From positions 44,769-108,768 of the forward strand of contig DASVZA010000018.1 in the NCBI GenBank assembly GCA_036391875.1: a stretch of 64,000 nucleotides of DNA. Reading direction: 5' to 3'. This DNA comes from Parasulfuritortus sp036391875. Lineage in GTDB: Bacteria; Pseudomonadota; Gammaproteobacteria; Burkholderiales; Thiobacillaceae. Both the position numbers and the translations under genes were made by a program. The number at the start of each line of letters is the position of its first letter. Positions within the stretch are counted from its first letter, which is position 1. The notes below the pieces were generated by a model. It was not told the DNA's origin, searched no databases, and saw nothing but the letters and a program-made list of their open reading frames with translations. Below are positions 27,993-35,451 of the stretch, piece by piece.

Positions 27993-28531
27993 CCATCTTC
28001 CCCAGCCTTCGCCTGCGCGGCCTGGACGGCTTGCCCAAGCCATGGCTCGCCGCATTGGGCATGACAGTGCTCGGCCTCGGCTTCTACCTCGGCGTCGTGC
28101 TGCCGGCCGAGCAGGACCTCGCCGACCTGGAGAGCCGAGTCCAGGCCCTGCAGATGAAAACCGCCATGGCGGGGCGGACCAGCCGCATGGACCCCGGTCG
28201 TCAGCTGGCTGATTTCTACCGCCGGTTCCCGACCACCCAGAGCGCACCCGACTGGCTCGCGAAGATCAAGGCGGCGGCGGTGAGCCACCATCTGAAGTTC
28301 CTGGAGGGAAACTATCGGCTGGTCGCCGAGCCTTCCGGGCAATTGGCCGGTTACCAGATCATCCTGCCCTTGAGTGGCGCCTATCCCGACATCCGCGGCT
28401 TCATCCAGGACGTGTTGAGCGCCGTTCCGACCGCATCCCTGGACAATGTCAGCTTCGAGCGGCAGAAGATCGGCGATTCGGGCGTCCTGGCCACGATCCG
28501 GTTGACCCTGTACCTGAGGCGGACGTCATGA
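27989..28531 (+). CDS. PilO/GspM-like inner-membrane assembly protein
   Basis: A 180-residue protein: helix at about 18-38, coiled coil (EQDLADLESRVQALQMK), then an alpha/beta periplasmic domain (LPLSGAYPDIRGFIQDVLSAVP, a typical PilO stretch). It pairs with the PilN-like protein in related systems. Four-base overlaps at both ends show strict coupling. Confidence 0.75.
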   Translation: MTIFPSLRLRGLDGLPKPWLAALGMTVLGLGFYLGVVLPAEQDLADLESRVQALQMKTAMAGRTSRMDPGRQLADFYRRFPTTQSAPDWLAKIKAAAVSHHLKFLEGNYRLVAEPSGQLAGYQIILPLSGAYPDIRGFIQDVLSAVPTASLDNVSFERQKIGDSGVLATIRLTLYLRRTS

Positions 28532-29049
28532 ACGCGCCGGCGGCACGCAGGCTGCTGGCCGTCCTGGCCTCCACCCTGGTACTCGGGGGCTCGGCAAGCG
28601 ACAAGCCGCAGACCATGGGCAAGGTGCCGGCGGCCCGGGCCCAAGTCGTTCACCTTGCGGCTTCACGGGAGCGGAAGGCGGTGCAGGGGCTGGCCGAGAT
28701 GTTGCCGGCCATCCAGCGCAGTCGTCTGAATCAGGCCGATCCTCCCGCGCCGAACCTGTTCACCCAGAAATCCTGGTACGTCCCGCCGCCGCCCCCGCCG
28801 CCGCCTAAACCGCTGCCGCCGCCTCCGCCGACGGCGCCGCCGCTGCCGTTCGGCTACATGGGCAGCTACGAGGCCCCCAATGGTCCGCTGATCATCTTCC
28901 TGACCAAGGGAGACCAGCTCTACACCGTTTCGCCGGGGGATGTGATCGAAGGCATCTACCGGGTGGAAGGCATTTCCGCGGGCCGACTTGGCCTGACCTA
29001 CCTGCCGCTCAACATCCGGCAGTCCCTGCCGGTGGGAGGGGTGTCGTGA
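28528..29049 (+). CDS. Proline-rich PilP/GspC-like periplasmic protein
   Basis: A 173-residue protein with an N-terminal signal or anchor, a linker made almost only of proline and lysine (about residues 89-107), and a compact C-terminal domain (GPLIIFLTKGDQLYTVSPGD; VEGISAGRLGLTYLP) that resembles the homology region of GspC/PilP, which contacts the secretin N0 domain. The stiff linker would let it span the periplasm. Coupled to the genes on both sides by four-base overlaps. Confidence 0.68.
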   Translation: MNAPAARRLLAVLASTLVLGGSASDKPQTMGKVPAARAQVVHLAASRERKAVQGLAEMLPAIQRSRLNQADPPAPNLFTQKSWYVPPPPPPPPKPLPPPPPTAPPLPFGYMGSYEAPNGPLIIFLTKGDQLYTVSPGDVIEGIYRVEGISAGRLGLTYLPLNIRQSLPVGGVS

Positions 29050-29561
29050 CCGGGGCGGCCGACACTGCGCGGCTTCCACCGCCACAATGGACTTCGCTGA
29101 ACGGCTTCACGCTCATCGAACTGGTGGTCACGGTACTCATCATTTCCATTCTCTCGCTCATGGCGCTGCCTTTGGCCGAAACGGCGGTACAGCGCAGCCG
29201 CGAACAGGATCTGCGCGTCGCGTTGCGCGAGATCCGGAATGGAATCGATGCCTACAAGCTGGCCGCCGACCAGGGACGGATCGTGAAGAAGGCCGACAGT
29301 TCGGGATATCCCGACTCGCTCGACGAGCTGGTCAACGGCGTCGACGACGCCACCAGCCCCACGCCGCGCAAGATCTATTTCATGAGGCGTCTGCCGCGCG
29401 ATCCGTTCAACACCAACCCGACACTGAGCGCGGCCGATACATGGGGCAAGCGCAGCTACGAGAGCCCGCCCGACGACCCGCAGGAAGGCGACGACGTATT
29501 CGATGTCTATTCGCTGGCCACGGGCAAGAGTCTGAACGGCATCCCATATCGGGAATGGTGA
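29046..29561 (+). CDS. Minor pseudopilin (GspG/H-like), first of three
   Basis: A 171-residue protein with a GTG start overlapping the previous stop. Prepilin signal LNG|FTLIELVVTVLIIS with Glu+5, then an amphipathic helix (QRSREQDLRVALREIRNG) and a globular end (KIYFMRRLPRDPFNTNP; DVYSLATGKSLNG). It is expected at the tip or shaft of the pseudopilus. The leader is 19-20 residues, longer than in gspG. Confidence 0.86.
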   Translation: MTGAADTARLPPPQWTSLNGFTLIELVVTVLIISILSLMALPLAETAVQRSREQDLRVALREIRNGIDAYKLAADQGRIVKKADSSGYPDSLDELVNGVDDATSPTPRKIYFMRRLPRDPFNTNPTLSAADTWGKRSYESPPDDPQEGDDVFDVYSLATGKSLNGIPYREW

Positions 29562-29562
29562 C

Positions 29563-29961
29563 ATGAGCGCGAGCCTCTTCTCCCGACGCGACGGCCCGAC
29601 AGGCTTCACCCTGATTGAGCTGCTCGTGGTGATGAGCATCATCGCCCTGCTGTTGACCATCGCGGTGCCCTACTATTTCAACAGCGTGCGGCACTCCCGC
29701 GAGGCGGTCCTGCACGAGGACCTGGCCTTGATGCGCGACGCACTGGACAAGCGCTATGGCGACACCGGACGCTATCCGGATGCGCTGCAGGATCTGGTGA
29801 GCCGACACTATCTGCGATCCATCCCGGTGGATCCGATCACCGGGAGCGCTACGACCTGGGTGGTCGTCCCGCCCGAGGATCCAGACCAAGGCGGTGTCTA
29901 CGACGTGAAGAGCGGTGCGCCGGGGCAGGGCAGCAATGGCCAGCCCTATACGGACTGGTGA
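29563..29961 (+). CDS. Minor pseudopilin, second of three
   Basis: A 132-residue protein with prepilin signal PTG|FTLIELLVVMSIIALL and Glu+5. The globular part includes KRYGDTGRYPDALQDLV and IPVDPITGSATTW; it ends in YTDW. It starts one base after the previous stop. The DPITG motif recurs in the next pseudopilin, pointing to tandem duplication. Confidence 0.86.
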   Translation: MSASLFSRRDGPTGFTLIELLVVMSIIALLLTIAVPYYFNSVRHSREAVLHEDLALMRDALDKRYGDTGRYPDALQDLVSRHYLRSIPVDPITGSATTWVVVPPEDPDQGGVYDVKSGAPGQGSNGQPYTDW

Positions 29962-29963
29962 CG

Positions 29964-30578
29964 ATGCGCCGGTTCTCCCGCCTCCCCGTCGCCTGCCGCC
30001 AGTCCGGCTTCACGTATCTTGCCGTGCTGGCGCTGGTCGTCCTGATGAGCGCGGTGGCGGGGGCTACGGCCGAGGTCTGGCATACGGCGATGCGCCGCGA
30101 AGACGAGCGCCAGCTGCTCTTCGTCGGCCAGCAGTTCCGCATGGCCATTGCCCGCTACTATCTGGCGGGCGTCGGAGGGAATCGCCATTACCCCGCCAGT
30201 CTCGACGACCTGATCAAGGATCCCCGTTTCCCGGATACCCGGCGCTACCTGAGACGAATCTGGGTCGACCCGATCACCGGCAAGGACGACTGGGGCCTGG
30301 TCCGCGGGCCGGATGGAGGGATCGTCGGCGTATACAGTCCCTCCAGGGAGAAGCCGATCAAGGTGGCCAATTTCAGCCAGGAGGAAGGGGCGTTCGACGG
30401 CTTGGAGCATTATTCGGACTGGGTATTCTCGGCGCTGCCGGCCGGCTCGGGCGGCTCGGTCACGACCGATCAAGGCGCCGCCCAGGCCGTGCCGGGGAAT
30501 CAGAATCAGAAGAGCACCGACCTGTTCGGAAACGACATCTTCGGCGGGCCGAGTGCGGCCGGAAAGGCCGGGCCATGA
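29964..30578 (+). CDS. Minor pseudopilin without Glu+5, third of three (GspK-like position)
   Basis: A 204-residue protein with prepilin-like signal QSG|FTYLAVLALVVLMSAV. The +5 residue is Ala, not Glu, as in tip pseudopilins of the GspK kind. It shares VDPITGKDDWG with its neighbour and ends in a low-complexity tail rich in Gly, Asn and Gln. ATG 29964 is used; a GTG at 29958 overlapping the previous stop is an equal option (two extra residues). Last structural gene of this operon. Confidence 0.8.
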   Translation: MRRFSRLPVACRQSGFTYLAVLALVVLMSAVAGATAEVWHTAMRREDERQLLFVGQQFRMAIARYYLAGVGGNRHYPASLDDLIKDPRFPDTRRYLRRIWVDPITGKDDWGLVRGPDGGIVGVYSPSREKPIKVANFSQEEGAFDGLEHYSDWVFSALPAGSGGSVTTDQGAAQAVPGNQNQKSTDLFGNDIFGGPSAAGKAGP

Positions 30579-30798
30579 TCGAACGGCGGCCCGATCTCCG
30601 CGAACCAGGGTCGACCCGCAGTGTTCGGGGCATGGCCCCCTGTCCGAGCGCCTTCGACGTCCGGCAAGACCCGTCCGGGGGCGGTGTCCGCCGACAACCC
30701 GGCCGGGGGCCGGATGGAATGCTATGCTGTCCAGACGGGGCTGAACTCGCCGCGATCGCGTTGCGCGGCGGCACGGCTCAAACTCGGGAGAGGGAGAG

Positions 30799-31455
30799 AT
30801 GGAACATAGGCACCGATTGCTCCTCGTAGAGGATCACACACTTCTTCGTCACGGAATCAAGGCCATGCTCGCCTCGGATACGGATATCGAAGTCGTGGGC
30901 GAGACCGACAATGGCCGCGATGCGGTGCACCTCGCGGGCACCCTTTCGCCGGGGCTGATCATCATGGACCTTTCCATGCCCGGTACGAACGGCATGGAGG
31001 CGATCAGCCAGATCAAGCGGCGGTACCCTGAGATTCGCGTCCTGGTCCTGACCGTGCACAAGGCCGAGGAATACATTCGGGAGTCGCTGCGCGTCGGCGC
31101 AGACGGCTACGTGCTCAAGCACGCGACGCGGGAAGAACTCATGCTCGCCATCCGCAGCCTGCTCAGGGGCAAGACCTACCTGAGCCCGGATGTGGCCAAC
31201 AGCGTGGTGACGGGCTACCTGGATGGCCGGGCCGCACCAGGCGAGCAGACCCCATTCGAGACCATGACCCAGCGGGAGCGCGAGGTCCTGAAGCTCATCG
31301 CCGAGGGGCACTCGAACAAGCACATCGCCAGCTATCTCTGCGTCAGCGTGAAGACGGTGGAGAAACACCGTTCCAACCTGATGAAGAAACTGAATCTGCA
31401 CAACGCCGCCGCCCTGACGGCGTTTGCCATCGAGAAGGGGATGGTGATCCTCTAG
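30799..31455 (+). CDS. LuxR/NarL-type response regulator
   Basis: A 218-residue regulator. Receiver domain with acidic pocket and phospho-acceptor in LIIMDLSMPGTNGME, switch Thr in VLVLTVHKAEEY, and Lys in GYVLKHATREE. LuxR-type DNA-binding domain at about 150-213 (LTQREREVLKLIAEGHSNKH; VSVKTVEKHRSNLMKKL). It lies 220 bases after the last pseudopilin gene and just before the multicopper-oxidase operon, with no kinase beside it. The HisKA_3-type kinase at 56-57.8 kb is the natural partner. It is the best candidate to bind the shared two-box element. Confidence 0.92.
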   Translation: MEHRHRLLLVEDHTLLRHGIKAMLASDTDIEVVGETDNGRDAVHLAGTLSPGLIIMDLSMPGTNGMEAISQIKRRYPEIRVLVLTVHKAEEYIRESLRVGADGYVLKHATREELMLAIRSLLRGKTYLSPDVANSVVTGYLDGRAAPGEQTPFETMTQREREVLKLIAEGHSNKHIASYLCVSVKTVEKHRSNLMKKLNLHNAAALTAFAIEKGMVIL

Positions 31456-31786
31456 TGGTGCCAGCCGCTTCATCCGGCTCCGACAAAGGCGGCCAGCCGC
31501 ACGGGAACAAGTCTCCTGTCCCTATAAGAAACACTTCGAACATCTTCCGAGCGATCGTCTGATCCAATTTTTTTCGCTACTGAATCCGCTCGGATAAATC
31601 CGATTGCGCCGCACGTTCAGGAGATTCCGGTCTGACCGGTCGTTGTCTTGCTCCGGTCCCGGAATGGCAAACGGTGTTCGCCGCAATCAGAGCCGGCTAG
31701 AGCCGGGCATGGCGCTGGTTTTCGCCGCTCCCGGGAGATTTTCCGCGCACCGTACCAAAGGTTCCGTACCTACGACCACGTCTCAA

Positions 31787-31842
31787 CAAATACAGCAAAC
31801 CCGTCCCCAGCATACTGTGTTCCCTTTAGATGCATACCGGAC
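31787..31842 (+). promoter_or_regulatory. Two-box element, copy 2 (multicopper oxidase)
   Basis: Box 1 AATACAGC at 31789-31796; box 2 starts CATACTG at 31811, 22 bases later. The box-2 invariant columns (ATA, TT, C, AG, C at 2-4, 10-11, 14, 18-19, 23) all match. A -10-like CTAACT lies about 37 bases after the start of box 2. The oxidase ATG is 197 bases downstream of box 2. Confidence 0.62.
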
Positions 31843-31969
31843 TTTTCTAACTAATGTGACATCACGATGACCGTAAGAACGATTGCCATTGCGATTAATG
31901 ACAGTTGGAGGAGCAGATCAGCGGGTAGTCAACCCATGTTGAGACAGTTCATCGGCACCTTTGATTCAA

Positions 31970-31984
31970 GGGGGCAAAGCCCCC
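31970..31984 (+). promoter_or_regulatory. Hairpin just upstream of the oxidase ribosome site
   Basis: GGGGGC (31970-31975) pairs perfectly with GCCCCC (31979-31984) around AAA. The strong Shine-Dalgarno GGAAGGAGG follows at 31992-32000. It may stabilise the mRNA 5' end or affect initiation. Confidence 0.6.
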
Positions 31985-32007
31985 GCAAACGGGAAGGAGG
32001 ACGCGAC

Positions 32008-33717
32008 ATGTTGAACTTTTCCCAGTTCGGGCGTCTTGTTATCGCCCTGTCATTGGCGCTATACGCCATGAGCGCCGGCGCCACGAGCTTCCGGGTGCAG
32101 TGTCCGATGAGCACCACGCTGCACCCGACTCCGCCTCTGTCGGCCGCCGACAACCAGAATCCCATCGGTGGTTCTATCAAGTGCCAGCAGATCGGCGGCG
32201 GCGACGGCTTCGCCACCATGGCCGACGGCAACCAGATCTACCTGTTCGCGTTTGGCCCGCTGTCCGGGCTGGGCGACATGGCGGCCGGCCAGCCTGGGAC
32301 CGAGCCCGCATGGGTGTTCGACCAGGTCGACCCCTCCAGCCCGCAGGTCGGCGATCCGGTGGACCAGTCGAGCACGGCCAGCCCGGCGCCGATCAAGCCC
32401 GGCTTCTTCAACGGTGCCGTCGGCCTCACCCAGGACCCGCAGGTATCGACCGACCCCGACTGCTCCGCCAGCAATCCCAAACCGCCGAGTTACTGCAACC
32501 CGAGCAGTCCCTACTACGGCCTGGACGGCTTCGTCGATCCGCGGCCGATCATGGACGTCGGCGTGATGAACGGCAACGAACCGGCCCCGACCATGGCCAT
32601 CGACGAGGACGACGAGTTCTTCCTGACCCTGACCAACGTCGGCATGATCATGCGGCCCGACCTGTTCGAGCAGCACACCGTGCACTTCCACGGCTACCCG
32701 AACGCCTCGGCCTTCTACGATGGCGTTCCAGATCCCTCGGTCGCCATCAACATCGGCGGCAGCATGACCTACTACTACCTGGCGCCGGACGCTGGCACCT
32801 ACATCTGGCACTGCCACATCACCCCGCCCGAGCACCTGCAGATGGGCATGGTCGGCCAGATCTACGTGCGGCCGCGGCAGGACCGGGTTCCGGCCGGCGG
32901 CAACCTGTACACCGACACGACGGTCGGCGTACTGGCCCAGCAGAAGGACCCGCGCACCGCCTGCTATCCGCAGGGCGACACGAATCATACCGATCCTGAC
33001 ATCCTATGTTCCGCCCCGTTGCCGGCCGTGGTCCCCGCGAGCGATATCCACGCCAACAATCTGAGCGGCCAGCCGACCCACTACACCTACAACGACGGCG
33101 ACGGCTCCACCGCCTACGACGTCGACTATCCGATCCAGATGCACGGCTTCGACCCGAACTTCCACTTCGTCGGCATGACCTTCAACCCCGAGCCGTTTAC
33201 CGACATGAAGGACAAGTATTTCCTGCTCAACGGCCGCAGCTATCCGGACACCGTCAGTCCGGCCAACTACATTAGCGGCTGGACTCCCTACGGCCCGATG
33301 ACCACACAGTCGACCGACGGTACCCAGCACGACTCCCAGCCGCTGCCCAGCCTGATCAACATCCCGGTCGGCGGCAAGGCGCTGCTCCGTATCTCCGACC
33401 TGGACGTGACTGAGGAAGACACCCTGGCTTCGCTGGGCATCCCCATGCACGTGATCGGCTACAACGCCAAGCTGTTGCGCGATCAGGCCGGCAACAACAT
33501 GGACTACTACACCAACTCGATCACCTTGGGCGGCGGCGAGTCGGCCGACATCATTCTGGACGCCAGCGACACGACCAAGTACCAGGTTGGCCAGACCTTC
33601 TATATCTACAGCCCCAACCTCGACCACCTCTCGAATGATGCCGAGAACTTCGGCGGCATGATGACCGAGATCCACATCTGCAACGCCGTAGACCCGACCA
33701 CTAAGGCCTGCAGCTAG
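32008..33717 (+). CDS. Secreted multicopper-oxidase-like protein A (type 1 copper half)
   Basis: A 569-residue exported cupredoxin protein. ATG 32008 has GGAAGGAGG 7 bases upstream and gives a signal peptide ending near MSAGATS. The first cupredoxin domain has HTVHFHG (H223, H226, H228) and WHCHITPPEHLQM (H268, C269, H270, H276, M279). These match the copper motifs of a multicopper-oxidase C-terminal domain, including the type 1 Cys. The rest is a second beta-sandwich region (QMHGFDPNFHFVGM; IPMHVIGYNAKLL) without further HxH pairs. The other two HxH motifs needed for a trinuclear site are missing here but are present in the next protein. Confidence 0.85.
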   Translation: MLNFSQFGRLVIALSLALYAMSAGATSFRVQCPMSTTLHPTPPLSAADNQNPIGGSIKCQQIGGGDGFATMADGNQIYLFAFGPLSGLGDMAAGQPGTEPAWVFDQVDPSSPQVGDPVDQSSTASPAPIKPGFFNGAVGLTQDPQVSTDPDCSASNPKPPSYCNPSSPYYGLDGFVDPRPIMDVGVMNGNEPAPTMAIDEDDEFFLTLTNVGMIMRPDLFEQHTVHFHGYPNASAFYDGVPDPSVAINIGGSMTYYYLAPDAGTYIWHCHITPPEHLQMGMVGQIYVRPRQDRVPAGGNLYTDTTVGVLAQQKDPRTACYPQGDTNHTDPDILCSAPLPAVVPASDIHANNLSGQPTHYTYNDGDGSTAYDVDYPIQMHGFDPNFHFVGMTFNPEPFTDMKDKYFLLNGRSYPDTVSPANYISGWTPYGPMTTQSTDGTQHDSQPLPSLINIPVGGKALLRISDLDVTEEDTLASLGIPMHVIGYNAKLLRDQAGNNMDYYTNSITLGGGESADIILDASDTTKYQVGQTFYIYSPNLDHLSNDAENFGGMMTEIHICNAVDPTTKACS

Positions 33718-33727
33718 GAGACGAGCC

Positions 33728-35404
33728 ATGAGCCAAATCCCCCTGAACATCCTGATCGCACGGCTCCTGTCCATGGTCGTACTGGCGCTCGCGGCGCTGG
33801 CTGCGGGACACGCCCGAGCCGCCGCGCCGGGCATCACCGGCCCCGCCTTCAACCTCGACGCCGCGCCGGCCTACATCAGCCAGCCGGATGGTTCCAGCAT
33901 CTATTCCTGGGGCTACGGCTGCAACGGCTTGCCGGCGGGCTTCGCACCGGCCGCCATCGGCACGGCCCAGGGCGCCAACTGCCCGGGCATGCAGATCCCA
34001 GGGCCAACGCTGATCGTCCATGAAGGCGACCAGGTCTCAGTGACCCTGACCAACAACCTGCCGCCTGCCGCCGGCAACACCTCGATGATGTTCCCGGGCT
34101 TCACGGTCACCGCCGCCGCGGCGGCCAGCCAGCCGGCGACCTGCACCAACGGGGCCCCGGCCCAGCAGGGCCTGCTCGCCATGGAGGCCGCGACCGGCTG
34201 CGCCGTGACCTACACCTTCACTGCCACCACTCCGGGCACCCGCACCTATTACAGCGGCACCCAGGGCGACCTGCAGATCGAGATGGGCCTGTACGGCGTG
34301 ATCATCGTCCTGCCCAACGCGGTGCCGGCCGAGACCCTGCTGGCCGGCGTGCCGCCTGACTGCCACGGTCTCACGGCAACGCTGCCCGATGGCCAGACCG
34401 ATTTCAGGCTGGCGGCCTCGGCCTACGATATCCCGCAAAGCTGCTACGACCGGGAGTACCTGTTCCAGTTCTCAGAGATCGACCCGGTCATCCACAGCCA
34501 GGCCGAGGTGCAGGCCGCATTGCCCTGCACCCAGCCGACCGGCTGCATGACGATCCAGACCGAGCCCTATCACCCGGCCTACTTCATGATCAACGGCCGC
34601 TCCATGCCGGACGACATGGACCCCAACTACGCGCCTCAGTACCCACACCAGCCGTATAACGGAAACCCGCATGTCCATCCGGGCGAGCGTGCCCTGATCC
34701 GCGAGACCGGCACCGGGCGCTGGCAGCATCCGTTCCACGAACACGCCAACCACCTGCACGTTCTGGCCTGGGACGCCAACCTGCTGCTCGCCAAGACCGA
34801 CCCGACCAAGCTGGCTGGCCCGTTGCTGTTCACCACCACCTCAACCCCCGGCCAGGCGATGGATGCCATCTTCTATTGGACCGGCAAGGGGCTGAACTGG
34901 GACGTGTTCGGTCACACGGCGTCAGGCGCGGGCAGCGTGTACAACATCGACCCGGCAAGCCCCTTGTACAAGTACAACGGCAAGCCGGTGATCTGCACGC
35001 CGGACGCCAACGGCTACTACACCGTGGCCAGCGGCGCGCCGCCCGACGCGCCGAATTACTACGAGTGGTGCCAGGACCACGACAAGCCGCTGGAGAAGCA
35101 CCCCTTCGGCCAGGTCGGCTCCGGAGGCCCGGTGACGCTGCCTGACTCGAACATCCTCACCAACGGTTTGTGGTACGGCGGCAGCCCCTACCTGGGGCCG
35201 GATGCGACCGGCCGTGCGATCGGCACGACCTCGACCACGCCGCCCGCCGGGACGATCGGCAACCCGAGGGAGGAATCCGGCTTCGGATTCATGTGGCACT
35301 CGCACAACGAGCGCGAGATCACCACGAACAACATCTTCCCAGGGGGAATGATGATGATGCTGCTCGTTGATCCTCAGGTATTCGCGATCAACGAAGCGAA
35401 TTAG
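33728..35404 (+). CDS. Secreted multicopper-oxidase-like protein B (no type 1 Cys)
   Basis: A 558-residue exported protein 10 bases after protein A, with AGGAG before the ATG and a signal peptide ending GHARA. The first cupredoxin domain lacks copper ligands (GTRTYYSGTQGDLQIEMGLYG). Later motifs are HPFHEHANHLH (H334-H344) and MWHSHNEREITTNN (H524, S525, H526), where Ser replaces the type 1 Cys. Alone it could not hold a complete set of type 1, 2 and 3 copper sites. With protein A it supplies the missing HxH motifs. The WHSHNERE...PGGMMMM end recalls MofA-type oxidases of manganese-depositing bacteria, as I remember them. Confidence 0.83.
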   Translation: MSQIPLNILIARLLSMVVLALAALAAGHARAAAPGITGPAFNLDAAPAYISQPDGSSIYSWGYGCNGLPAGFAPAAIGTAQGANCPGMQIPGPTLIVHEGDQVSVTLTNNLPPAAGNTSMMFPGFTVTAAAAASQPATCTNGAPAQQGLLAMEAATGCAVTYTFTATTPGTRTYYSGTQGDLQIEMGLYGVIIVLPNAVPAETLLAGVPPDCHGLTATLPDGQTDFRLAASAYDIPQSCYDREYLFQFSEIDPVIHSQAEVQAALPCTQPTGCMTIQTEPYHPAYFMINGRSMPDDMDPNYAPQYPHQPYNGNPHVHPGERALIRETGTGRWQHPFHEHANHLHVLAWDANLLLAKTDPTKLAGPLLFTTTSTPGQAMDAIFYWTGKGLNWDVFGHTASGAGSVYNIDPASPLYKYNGKPVICTPDANGYYTVASGAPPDAPNYYEWCQDHDKPLEKHPFGQVGSGGPVTLPDSNILTNGLWYGGSPYLGPDATGRAIGTTSTTPPAGTIGNPREESGFGFMWHSHNEREITTNNIFPGGMMMMLLVDPQVFAINEAN

Positions 35405-35430
35405 AGCCTGTCCCCAACGGAAATAGGCTC
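35404..35430 (+). other. Hairpin between oxidase B and the giant protein gene
   Basis: GAGCCT (35404-35409, starting in the stop codon of oxidase B) pairs with AGGCTC (35425-35430). There is no strong T run. It could attenuate or cut the transcript, setting different amounts of the oxidase and the giant downstream product. Confidence 0.5.
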
Positions 35431-35451
35431 TTAGGACAAAGGAGAACCGCA

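Larger units (their letters stand above)
31456..32007. other. 552-base regulatory gap before the multicopper-oxidase operon
   Basis: No gene is supported; an in-frame extension of the oxidase reading frame back to 31867 lacks a ribosome site and signal peptide. The gap holds nested inverted repeats (GATTGCG 31602-31608 with CGCAATC 31682-31688; ATTCCGG 31624-31630 with CCGGAAT 31659-31665), the two-box element near 31.8 kb, and a strong hairpin at 31970-31984. Confidence 0.7.

Noticed and set aside
31456..32007. c-di-GMP (GEMM) or other known riboswitch before the oxidase operon
   Set aside because: I looked for the conserved GEMM core and did not find it; only simple inverted repeats are present.
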